From an uncultured Bacilli bacterium (lineage in GTDB: Bacteria; Bacillota_I; Bacilli_A; RF39; UBA660), in NCBI GenBank assembly GCA_934177995.1, contig CAKPPW010000039.1, positions 1 through 7,278 of the forward strand: a stretch of DNA of 7,278 nucleotides, written 5' to 3'. Each line of letters starts with the position of its first letter. Position 1 is the first letter of the stretch. A model generated the notes under the pieces. It was not told the origin of the DNA, ran no database searches, and was given only the letters and a program-made list of their open reading frames with translations. Shown piece after piece: positions 1 to 6,313 of this stretch. Both the position numbers and the translations under genes were made by a program.

Positions 1-15
1 ACTTATATTATCCAT
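1..15 (-). CDS. Start of an unidentified downstream gene (partial, 5 codons)
   Basis: Only the first five codons, reading MDNIS, are inside the window. The start is supported by a good ribosome binding site (AGAGGTGA at 23-30) seven bases before the ATG, and by candidate promoters about 90-130 bases upstream on the same strand. Too little protein is visible to identify it. In related Bacillota the genes after rsgA-rpe are often thiN or rpmB, but five residues cannot test this. Confidence 0.5.
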
Positions 16-102
16 GAGTGGGTCACCTCTACTTTCTTGTTTTTTGCTTATTTGTGAATTAAAATGTACACTTTTTACCATTTCCTTAGTTTCTACAACT
101 AT

Positions 103-142
103 ATCTTATCAAATATAATAAGGTTAATCAATAGTTTATCAA
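103..142 (-). promoter_or_regulatory. Two overlapping sigma-A-type promoter candidates for the left-edge gene
   Basis: Two hexamer pairs read on the minus strand. The first has -35 TTGATA (142-137), a 16-base spacer and -10 TATTAT (120-115). The second has -35 TTGATT (131-126), a 17-base spacer and -10 TAAGAT (108-103) preceded by TGA, an extended -10. Either would give a leader of roughly 80-100 bases before the ATG at 15. The sequence is very A/T-rich, so chance matches are possible. The independent spacing of both pairs and the gene start downstream favour at least one being real. Confidence 0.5.
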
Positions 143-211
143 ACATATTTTTTACATTTTATTTTGCAGCTTTAGGTATAGTATTTGTACATTTTTATGT
201 GTCAATTAACA

Positions 212-1114
212 TCAATATTCTCTAGCTTGACAACTATATCCTGCTTCTTCTAAATTCTTTCTAATACCTGCTATACTTTGATCTAATTGATACTCGGGAT
301 AAAACCCTTTAAATTCTGCTATATTAGTAGTAACTTCTTCTGCATTAAACTTAGTATAATCAATAGTTTGAGTAGTTTTTTGTAAAACAGCCGTTTTTGA
401 ACAAGATACTTCTATACCACTTACACCAGTTAAGGCTGACTTCAATTCTTGACATTCATTTTCTGACTCATCTAAAGTAGCAGTACTAATTGCATCATCT
501 TTTAACTTATAAGAGGTTATTTGCTCTGTCTTTTTTAATTTATTCTTAGTATAAGTAAAAGTTGTTTCATAAACGGTACTTAGATTATCATTATTGTCTT
601 TAGTTAATGTACAAGTCATAGTACCACTTTTCATTGAACCATCATCTATACCATTTTTTTGTTTTTTATAATCTTCAATATATTGACTTATCTCTGGTAA
701 GTAATAAACAAAGGCAAATAAGAAAATTATAAATAAAAATAAGATAAATCTACTAAAAAAACCACCACTTTTCTTTATCACCACTTCTTTTTGTGGAGTA
801 TCATTATTTGGTTGTTCTTTTACTTTTTCTTTTTTTGAATTAGTATCTTTGGGTTTTACTTCTTTTACTACTTCTTTTATGTGTTCTACTTTTACTACCT
901 TTGGAGTCGATTTTGATGAAGTTGAACCATTAGTTTCCTGTGGTTGTGGAGTTTGCTGTATAGACTGTTCTTGCTGGATATCATTTTCATTTACTACAGG
1001 AATAGTACTTGTATCATTAACAACATTTATATTTTGAGTAGTATCATTACTAACATTGATATTAGGAACTACATTTTGATTATTAGTTTGATTAGTATTA
1101 TTTTCATTATCCAT
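212..1114 (-). CDS. Unrecognised single-pass membrane protein with Asn/Gln-rich N-terminus and four-cysteine external domain
   Basis: I do not recognise this 300-residue protein. Residues 1-70 are low complexity (N, Q, T, S rich) and include a degenerate ten-residue repeat at 18-27 and 28-37 (NINVSNDTTQ / NINVVNDTST). Residues 71-118 are Lys/Glu/Val rich and end in KKSGG. One hydrophobic helix follows at about 119-139, then a 160-residue C-terminal domain. The positive charge before the helix predicts N-in/C-out topology. The outer domain has cysteines at 168, 221, 238 and 295, enough for two disulfides. Its look (TCTLTKD, then a strand-rich TFTYTKNKLKK, with a terminal EEAGYSC) loosely recalls small secreted DUF1307-like proteins, but this is only an impression. 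The start has AGGAGG (1123-1128) eight bases upstream. It lies 43 bases after rpe with no visible terminator, so it is probably co-transcribed with prkC. It ends TGA TGT TAA. Confidence 0.9.
   Translation of the reverse strand: MDNENNTNQTNNQNVVPNINVSNDTTQNINVVNDTSTIPVVNENDIQQEQSIQQTPQPQETNGSTSSKSTPKVVKVEHIKEVVKEVKPKDTNSKKEKVKEQPNNDTPQKEVVIKKSGGFFSRFILFLFIIFLFAFVYYLPEISQYIEDYKKQKNGIDDGSMKSGTMTCTLTKDNNDNLSTVYETTFTYTKNKLKKTEQITSYKLKDDAISTATLDESENECQELKSALTGVSGIEVSCSKTAVLQKTTQTIDYTKFNAEEVTTNIAEFKGFYPEYQLDQSIAGIRKNLEEAGYSCQAREY
1004..1063 (-). repeat. Degenerate 30-bp tandem repeat in the unknown membrane protein gene
   Basis: Two adjacent 30-base units (1063-1034 and 1033-1004) encode NINVSNDTTQ and NINVVNDTST. 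About three quarters of the bases agree, and the unit preserves the reading frame. It is probably an old slippage duplication within the disordered cytoplasmic N-terminus. Confidence 0.6.
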
Positions 1115-1157
1115 AAATTAGCCCTCCTATTCTTCTTCATTATAAACTATTTTTTGT

Positions 1158-1793
1158 CTATCGTAAAGTATCAATTGTATCTTGCAAGTTAATAGAATTT
1201 GCTAAATAGCTACCACTTACTACCATATCAGTGTAATCTTTTACCTTAGCAATAGTATTATTATTTATACCACCATCTACATTAATTATGAAAGAAAACT
1301 TACCTTTATATTCATTTTTTAAGATTTTTAGCTCTTTTAGTTTGTCAACTGCTTCCTCCTGAAAAGCTTGTCCCCCCGCCCCCGGAGTAACTGACATTAC
1401 TAAGATTAGGTCAATATAAGGTAGATATGGAATAATATCTTTTATCTCATCTTCATTTTTCAGAGCAATACCAGCTTTTATATAATAACTCTTTATTTCT
1501 TTTAAACACTTTAATAAATCATCATCTATATCTTTATGAATAGTAATATACTCTGTATTTAGTGAAGCATAGTCATCTATATACTTAAGAGGATTTTTAA
1601 CCATTAAGTGAACATCTAATCTTTTACTAGTATAATCACTAATATGCTTCATCTGTCTAAAAGGCATAGTCTTATTCTTGACATAAGCCCCATCCATTAC
1701 ATCTACATGAATATAATTAATATCAGTATCATTAAGTTTAGTTAAAAACTTAGGTATATCTTTACTACTTAAAAATGATGCACTAACTAACAT
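1158..1793 (-). CDS. rpe: Ribulose-phosphate 3-epimerase
   Basis: A 211-residue TIM-barrel enzyme of the RPE family, which interconverts ribulose 5-phosphate and xylulose 5-phosphate in the cytoplasmic non-oxidative pentose phosphate pathway. The expected metal and catalytic positions are present: His29 and Asp31 in IHVDVMDG, His62 in DVHLMV and Asp173 in VDGG. The phosphate-binding loops are TPGAGGQAF (136-144) and SGS (193-195). Two variations stand out: the usual DGHFVPN is DGAYVKN here, and the usual NPGFGGQ is TPGAGGQ. Substrate preference could therefore differ from textbook Rpe, although the core residues argue for an active epimerase. Length is slightly below the usual 215-225. The start overlaps the end of rsgA by 7 bases and has AAGGAGG just upstream inside rsgA, so it is translationally coupled. 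It ends in TAG. Confidence 0.9.
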   Translation of the reverse strand: MLVSASFLSSKDIPKFLTKLNDTDINYIHVDVMDGAYVKNKTMPFRQMKHISDYTSKRLDVHLMVKNPLKYIDDYASLNTEYITIHKDIDDDLLKCLKEIKSYYIKAGIALKNEDEIKDIIPYLPYIDLILVMSVTPGAGGQAFQEEAVDKLKELKILKNEYKGKFSFIINVDGGINNNTIAKVKDYTDMVVSGSYLANSINLQDTIDTLR

Positions 1794-2626
1794 TTACTTA
1801 CCTCCTTTAAGTATTGTAAATAATTATTATATCTACTTTCTAATATATTTCCTAAACTAACTTGTCTTTTAATTTCACATTCACCTTCCTTGGTATGAGA
1901 ACAATCCTTAAAAGGACAAGAATAGTTAGTAAACTCTCTAAAAGAGTCTTTTATCTCTTCTTTAGTAAAGCCTTCAAAGTTAAGAGCAGAAAAGCCAGGG
2001 GTATCTAGAACTTGTCCATCTAGAAAGTCATATAACTCTACTGTTCTAGTTGTATGTTTTCCTCTACCTAAGGCTTTAGATATTTCTCCCGTCTTTAAGT
2101 TCCACTCAGGTGATAATTTATTTAAAAGTGTTGACTTACCCGCTCCTGTTTGACCAATAAAGACGCTAGTCTTATTTTCAAGTATCTCCTTTATTTTATC
2201 TAACTCATTATTAGTTACTACTTTATAACCTAGTTCTTTATAATAATTCATGGTCTTGAAGATAGTATCTTTTTTCTCTTTATCTATTAAGTCTAATTTA
2301 GTAAGACAAATAACTCCTTCTACTTTATGTAACTCCATCAAAGTTAAAAGTCTATCAAGTAATGATAGGGAAAAGTCTGGTTCTTTGACACTAGTTACAA
2401 TTATAGCTTGATCTATATTACTTACTAATGGTCTTAAAAAACTATTTTTTCTTGGTAATATTTTTTCAATGACTTGTTTATTTTCATCAAACAAAACAAA
2501 ATCTCCCACACGTGGAAGAAGTTGTTGTTTATGAATTTTCCCTCTTATTACACAAGAAACTTTTATATCATCACTTTTTACAATGTACCTATTTTTTTGT
2601 AGTGTTATAATCTGTCCTTGTTTCAT
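1787..2626 (-). CDS. rsgA: Ribosome small-subunit-dependent GTPase RsgA
   Basis: A 279-residue circularly permuted GTPase that acts late in 30S subunit maturation and is released by GTP hydrolysis on the ribosome. The N-terminal about 70 residues form the OB-fold RNA-binding domain. The G motifs appear in the permuted order typical of the family: G4 TKLD at 109-112, G1 GQTGAGKST at 158-166, the G2 region around GKHTTR (189-194), and G3 DTPG at 208-211. The C-terminal zinc site is Cys237, Cys242, His244 and Cys250. All hallmark residues are intact and the length is normal. It starts 14 bases after the prkC stop, with GGGGGA as ribosome binding site, and overlaps rpe by 7 bases. In Bacillota RsgA is a reported phosphorylation target of PrkC-type kinases, which fits its place after prkC. 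Confidence 0.97.
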   Translation of the reverse strand: MKQGQIITLQKNRYIVKSDDIKVSCVIRGKIHKQQLLPRVGDFVLFDENKQVIEKILPRKNSFLRPLVSNIDQAIIVTSVKEPDFSLSLLDRLLTLMELHKVEGVICLTKLDLIDKEKKDTIFKTMNYYKELGYKVVTNNELDKIKEILENKTSVFIGQTGAGKSTLLNKLSPEWNLKTGEISKALGRGKHTTRTVELYDFLDGQVLDTPGFSALNFEGFTKEEIKDSFREFTNYSCPFKDCSHTKEGECEIKRQVSLGNILESRYNNYLQYLKEVSKC

Positions 2627-2640
2627 TAAGAAAATCCCCC

Positions 2641-4452
2641 TTATTGATTTTTAGTATTATTGCTTGAACTAGTTTGACTTTGTTGGTCTTTACTAGATGA
2701 ACTATTATTGTTAGATGATTGATTAGTGTTATCTTTATTAGTATTATCTTTACTACTATCATCTTTAGTAATAGTTTCTTTTGGTTTCTTAGCAATTGTT
2801 ACAGTTATATTAGCATTCTTGATGATTGGGCTTCCTGCTGCTCTACTTTGTCTAATTACTTTACCTTCCTCATAAGCGGTTGTTTCTTCTTCTTGGAAAG
2901 TTATATTTAAACTATACTTAGTAGCAAAGGCTTCAGCATCTTCTCTTCCCCAACCTTCAGACTGCATATCAGGATAAACCTCACTAATATTTGGAATATA
3001 GAGAATAATACTATCTCCTTTAGCAAGCTTTTCCCCTTTCTTAACACTTTGACCAACTATTTCTTGTTCATCATACTCACGAGAAGTATCAACATCTTTT
3101 TTCTCAATAGTAACATCTATACCATGAAGGCTTTCAAGTTCAGTTTGAACTGCTATATAGTTTTGACCAGTATAATCTTTTACCGTATATTTATCTTCTC
3201 CTTTAGAACGGTATAGAGTAATAGTTGTTCCTTTCTTAATACTTCTACCAGCTTCCGGATCAGTCTTAACTATTTTTCCTTCTTTTATCTTATCACTGGC
3301 TACTTCTTTTATCTTAGTAGCTACTTCAAATCCTTTATCTTGTAGCTTTTTCTCGGCTTTTGATACAGTTAGATTACTAACATCTGGTACTATTACATCA
3401 GGTTCTGTGATAACAGCTGGAATAATAAAGAAGACAGTTATACAAATAAGAGCGATACCAGCAAGTACTCCTGCTAGAATCTTAATCCATTTATTAGTCT
3501 TTTTCTCAGTTTCATCTACTATTGGCGTAGCAATAGGTTCTCCTTCATCAATTGGTTTCATCACTTTAGTAGCATCATCCACTTCATGTTCTTTATAAGG
3601 ATAAACATAAGGCTCTTCATTCATTCTATCATCGTTTAGTGCTGTTAATAAGTCTTGATACATTTCTCTAACGTTTTGATAACGGTTCTTCGGATTCTTT
3701 GCTGTTGCTTTTAATATAATATTTTCAATACTCTGTGGTATATCTTTATTCATCTTATGAACATCAGGTAGTGGATCTTTCATTTGCTTTAATGCTATTT
3801 CAACAGCACTATCACCTTTAAATGGTAACTCACCGGTTAACAACTCATAGAAAATAATTCCCATAGAATAAATATCACTTTGAATAGTACAACCTTTTCC
3901 TGCTGCTTGTTCTGGTGGTAAATAGTGAACACTTCCCATTACAGAATTAGTCTGGGTAAGTTGGGTAGCATTTAAAGCCATTGCTATACCAAAATCAGTT
4001 ATCTTGATTTGTCCATCATCTTTAATCATAATATTTTGTGGTTTTAAATCTCGATGAACAATATAACTATCATGAGCATGTGCCATACCATCAGTTATTT
4101 GTAGCATGATATCAATTGCTTCACTAAGTGTTAAACTACCACGTTTCTTAAGAAGTTGTTTTAAAGTCTTTCCATCAATATATTCCATAACGATATAGTA
4201 TAGTCCATTATCTTCACCAACATCATAAACTTCCACTATATTAGGATGGGAAAGACTAGATGCTGATAAAGCTTCTCTTTGAAATCTTCTTACAAATTTC
4301 TCATCACTTGATAAGTCTCCTCTTAATACTTTTATCGCTACATTACGATCTAGTATAGTATCATAACCAAGATAAACATTCGCCATTCCACCTTCACCAA
4401 TAGTGCGAATTATTTCATAACGATTATTTATTTTTTGCCCCTTTGTTATCAC
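2641..4452 (-). CDS. prkC: Membrane Ser/Thr protein kinase with three PASTA repeats
   Basis: A 603-residue Hanks-type kinase of the PrkC/StkP/PknB family. These sense peptidoglycan fragments or lipid II outside the cell and phosphorylate cytoplasmic targets in cell-wall, division and translation control. The kinase domain spans about 12-272: glycine loop GEGGMANV (19-26), Lys41, Glu60, catalytic HRDLKPQN (133-140, Asp135) and DFG (153-155). The activation loop has threonines 163, 166 and 168 before GSVHYLPPEQ, the usual autophosphorylation area. A juxtamembrane linker leads to a membrane helix at about 323-348. Three PASTA repeats follow at about 351-417, 418-487 and 488-555. The last 48 residues are an S/N/D/Q/K-rich tail. 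The start is GTG, sharing GTGA with the prpC stop, with GAGGGTG upstream in prpC. No upstream alternative start is needed, because the family normally begins with a short lead before RYEI. It ends in TAA. Confidence 0.97.
   Translation of the reverse strand: MITKGQKINNRYEIIRTIGEGGMANVYLGYDTILDRNVAIKVLRGDLSSDEKFVRRFQREALSASSLSHPNIVEVYDVGEDNGLYYIVMEYIDGKTLKQLLKKRGSLTLSEAIDIMLQITDGMAHAHDSYIVHRDLKPQNIMIKDDGQIKITDFGIAMALNATQLTQTNSVMGSVHYLPPEQAAGKGCTIQSDIYSMGIIFYELLTGELPFKGDSAVEIALKQMKDPLPDVHKMNKDIPQSIENIILKATAKNPKNRYQNVREMYQDLLTALNDDRMNEEPYVYPYKEHEVDDATKVMKPIDEGEPIATPIVDETEKKTNKWIKILAGVLAGIALICITVFFIIPAVITEPDVIVPDVSNLTVSKAEKKLQDKGFEVATKIKEVASDKIKEGKIVKTDPEAGRSIKKGTTITLYRSKGEDKYTVKDYTGQNYIAVQTELESLHGIDVTIEKKDVDTSREYDEQEIVGQSVKKGEKLAKGDSIILYIPNISEVYPDMQSEGWGREDAEAFATKYSLNITFQEEETTAYEEGKVIRQSRAAGSPIIKNANITVTIAKKPKETITKDDSSKDNTNKDNTNQSSNNNSSSSKDQQSQTSSSNNTKNQ
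2722..2751 (-). repeat. 15-bp tandem duplication in the prkC C-terminal tail
   Basis: Two adjacent 15-base units (2751-2737 and 2736-2722) each encode KDNTN, residues 568-572 and 573-577 of PrkC, and differ at one third-codon base. This is a recent in-frame slippage duplication in the low-complexity extracellular tail. Confidence 0.75.
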
Positions 4453-5195
4453 TTTTCTTCACCCTCTTCGCCTAATTGCATGTAAGCAACAGAAATATTA
4501 TCTGTTCCTCCACGATTATTAGCCTTTCTTATTAATTTAATAACTTTATCTTCTATATCTATATCTTCATTTAAAACATCTTCTATTTGAGTCTGTTCTA
4601 ACATATTAGTAAGTCCATCACTTGATAGTAATACCTCATCTATATTCATATCACAATCGAATATATCAATATCAACCTTTTCATTGGCTCCAAGTGCTTT
4701 CATTAATACGTTTTTCTTAGGATGATCTTTCGCTTCTTCTTCGGTTAATTCTCCAGCAGATACTAATAAGTTTACTAAGGTGTGATCATATGTTACTTTA
4801 TGAAGACGACCACCTTTCATAACAAATCCTGAGGAATCTCCTATATTACCAAATAAAATATAATCTTTTGTTACTATTGCTGCTACTAAGGTAGTTCCCA
4901 TTCCTTTACTCTCCGGATGAGTTTTCTCATGTTCAAAAATCAATCTATTAATGGAATCTACACTATCTCTTAGCCAAGAAGCAGCTCCTAGCTTATCTTT
5001 ATGTTCAAAGCTTTCTTGGAAATGATTACCTAAGTAACTAATAGCAATATTACTAGCTACTTCTCCAGCCGAATGGCCCCCCATTCCATCAGCTATCGCT
5101 AACAAAACATCTCCTGACTTTTTATTTATTATTAAAACACTATCTTCGTTATGATCTCTTACTTTACCAGGATCTGTTAAACAAAATGTCTTCAT
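4449..5195 (-). CDS. prpC: PP2C-type Ser/Thr protein phosphatase, partner of PrkC
   Basis: A 248-residue PPM/PP2C metal-dependent phosphatase that removes phosphates placed by the adjacent PASTA kinase. Motifs in order: TDPGKVRDHNED (7-18, metal Asp18), DGMGGHSAGE (36-45, metal Asp36/Gly37), GMGTTL (98-103), GNIGDSS (117-122), SSDGLTNML (191-199, metal Asp193) and GGTDNISV (229-236, metal Asp232). The length matches bacterial PrpC/Stp. The start is the ATG at 5195, giving the usual MKTFCLTDPG beginning, preceded by AAGGAGGAAGT and forming an ATGA overlap with the rlmN stop. A longer in-frame opening to 5273 lies inside rlmN and gives non-homologous sequence. One oddity is GDSS where most relatives have GDSR. 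The gene ends TGA immediately followed by TAA, and the TGA overlaps the prkC GTG. Confidence 0.95.
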   Translation of the reverse strand: MKTFCLTDPGKVRDHNEDSVLIINKKSGDVLLAIADGMGGHSAGEVASNIAISYLGNHFQESFEHKDKLGAASWLRDSVDSINRLIFEHEKTHPESKGMGTTLVAAIVTKDYILFGNIGDSSGFVMKGGRLHKVTYDHTLVNLLVSAGELTEEEAKDHPKKNVLMKALGANEKVDIDIFDCDMNIDEVLLSSDGLTNMLEQTQIEDVLNEDIDIEDKVIKLIRKANNRGGTDNISVAYMQLGEEGEEK

Positions 5196-6211
5196 ACTTC
5201 CTCCTTCTTGCTTCTTAGCTGCCCACAAGCGGCACTTATTTTTGAACCAAACTCCCGTCTTATGGTAACACAAATATTATTCTTCTTAAGTATATCATAA
5301 AATTTAGCAATTTTTAAAGTATTTGATCTACTAAACTGTAAATGTTCTGTCGCATTATAAGGTATTAAATTAACATAAGCATTCATTCCTTTTATTAAGT
5401 TAACTAACTCTTTAGCATTTTCTTCACTATCATTGACATCTTTTAATAATATATATTCAAAAGTTACTCTTCTATTAGTCTTTTTAATATAGTAGTTAAG
5501 AGCATCCATCAACTCACTAAGAGAATATGCTTTTGCAATCGGCATTATTTCTTTTCTTAATTTATCGTTTGGGGCATGAAGAGATATAGCAAGATTCACT
5601 TGATAAGGAAAGTCAGCAAATTCTTTAATCTTTGGCACTATTCCACAAGTAGATACTGTTATATGACGAGCTCCAATAGCAAGTCCTTTCGGGTCATTAA
5701 TAATTTTTATCATGTTGCATAAGTTATCATAATTATCAAATGGTTCTCCTATTCCCATTACTACTACATGACTAATTCGCATGCCACAGTTATCTTCTAT
5801 TAAAAGTATCTGTTCTACCATCTCTCCAGTCGTTAAGTTTCTCTGTTTCTTTCTTCTACCAGACTCACAAAACTTACATCCCATATTACATCCTACTTGG
5901 GAAGAAATACATAATGATAGACCATAATCATGTTTCATTAATACTGCTTCTATATGTTCATTATCTTTTAAGGTAAATAAGTATTTTTCTACATCTTTAT
6001 CTTTTTCTACTACTGTTAGTTTAACCGTTCCAAAGACAAAGTCTTCACTTATCATTTCTCTAAATTCTTTTTTTAGATTAGTCATATCATCTAAATTAGT
6101 AACTCTTTTTTGATATAACCAAGTAAATAATTCTTCTCCATAAAACTTCTTATATCCTTTATCTAGAACATAACTAATCATTTCTTCTTTTGTTAAATTA
6201 TATATATTCAA
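5192..6211 (-). CDS. rlmN: Dual-specificity RNA adenine-C2 methyltransferase, radical SAM
   Basis: A 339-residue radical-SAM enzyme that methylates C2 of A2503 in 23S rRNA and of A37 in certain tRNAs, supporting decoding fidelity. The N-terminal accessory domain (about 1-90) contains FTWLYQKRV. The 4Fe-4S cluster motif is Cys108-x3-Cys112-x2-Cys115 (CNMGCKFC). Cys101 in LCISSQVGC and Cys329 in AACGQL match the catalytic pair (Cys118 and Cys355 in E. coli). MGIGEPF (152-158) is the SAM-binding GEP motif. The start is TTG, with GGTGAT eight bases upstream. The next in-frame ATG is at residue 11, inside the conserved N-terminal NLTKEEM segment, so TTG is preferred. It is the first gene of the operon and ends TGA, overlapping prpC. 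Confidence 0.96.
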   Translation of the reverse strand: MNIYNLTKEEMISYVLDKGYKKFYGEELFTWLYQKRVTNLDDMTNLKKEFREMISEDFVFGTVKLTVVEKDKDVEKYLFTLKDNEHIEAVLMKHDYGLSLCISSQVGCNMGCKFCESGRRKKQRNLTTGEMVEQILLIEDNCGMRISHVVVMGIGEPFDNYDNLCNMIKIINDPKGLAIGARHITVSTCGIVPKIKEFADFPYQVNLAISLHAPNDKLRKEIMPIAKAYSLSELMDALNYYIKKTNRRVTFEYILLKDVNDSEENAKELVNLIKGMNAYVNLIPYNATEHLQFSRSNTLKIAKFYDILKKNNICVTIRREFGSKISAACGQLRSKKEEV

Positions 6212-6235
6212 GTTTAATCACCACATTTCTACTAT

Positions 6236-6241
6236 ATTATA
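6236..6241 (-). promoter_or_regulatory. Extended -10 promoter for the rlmN-prpC-prkC-rsgA-rpe operon
   Basis: A perfect TATAAT (6241-6236) is preceded by TGC, giving an extended -10 (TGCTATAAT). The -35 region is only A/T-rich (best fit TTTTAA at 6264-6259, 17-base spacer), which an extended -10 can tolerate. The predicted transcript start near 6229 leaves a leader of under 20 bases before the TTG at 6211, just enough to include the GGTGAT ribosome binding site. Confidence 0.65.
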
Positions 6242-6284
6242 GCAAAGAAAGACTAAAATTAAAATTAATTTAATGCTATATATG

Positions 6285-6313
6285 AAAAAAGACATTAGCC
6301 TATCATCTGTCTT
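6285..6313 (-). terminator. Probable intrinsic terminator overlapping the Fic stop codon
   Basis: On the minus strand AAGACA (6313-6308) pairs with TGTCTT (6294-6289), with a possible seventh G-U pair. The loop is 13 bases and the stem runs straight into a run of U (6290-6285). The 5' arm lies in the last codons of the Fic gene and its TGA is in the loop. The stem is short and A/T-rich, so efficiency is uncertain. Its position between the Fic gene and the rlmN promoter fits a transcription boundary. Confidence 0.55.

Noticed and set aside
143..211. Intrinsic terminator directly after the unknown membrane protein gene
   Set aside because: Only a 4-bp ACAT/ATGT stem with a short A loop is visible and no U-run follows, which is not enough to call.
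849..1192. Plus-strand open frames at 849-1037 and 944-1192
   Set aside because: They lie opposite the membrane-protein gene and its upstream gap, have no convincing ribosome binding site, and encode biased hydrophobic sequence typical of antisense to A/T-rich low-complexity coding.
2589..2910. Overlapping frames at 2589-2795 (minus) and 2719-2910 (plus)
   Set aside because: Both are alternate-frame readings of the repetitive prkC 3' end, with I/K/L/S-rich products and no family resemblance.
3407..3598. Plus-strand open frame opposite the PrkC membrane and linker region
   Set aside because: It is antisense to a well-supported gene, with no start signals and no recognisable protein.
5196..5273. 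Longer N-terminus for the PP2C phosphatase
   Set aside because: The extra 26 residues lie within the conserved C-terminal end of rlmN, look unrelated to PP2C, and the ATG at 5195 has an excellent ribosome binding site.
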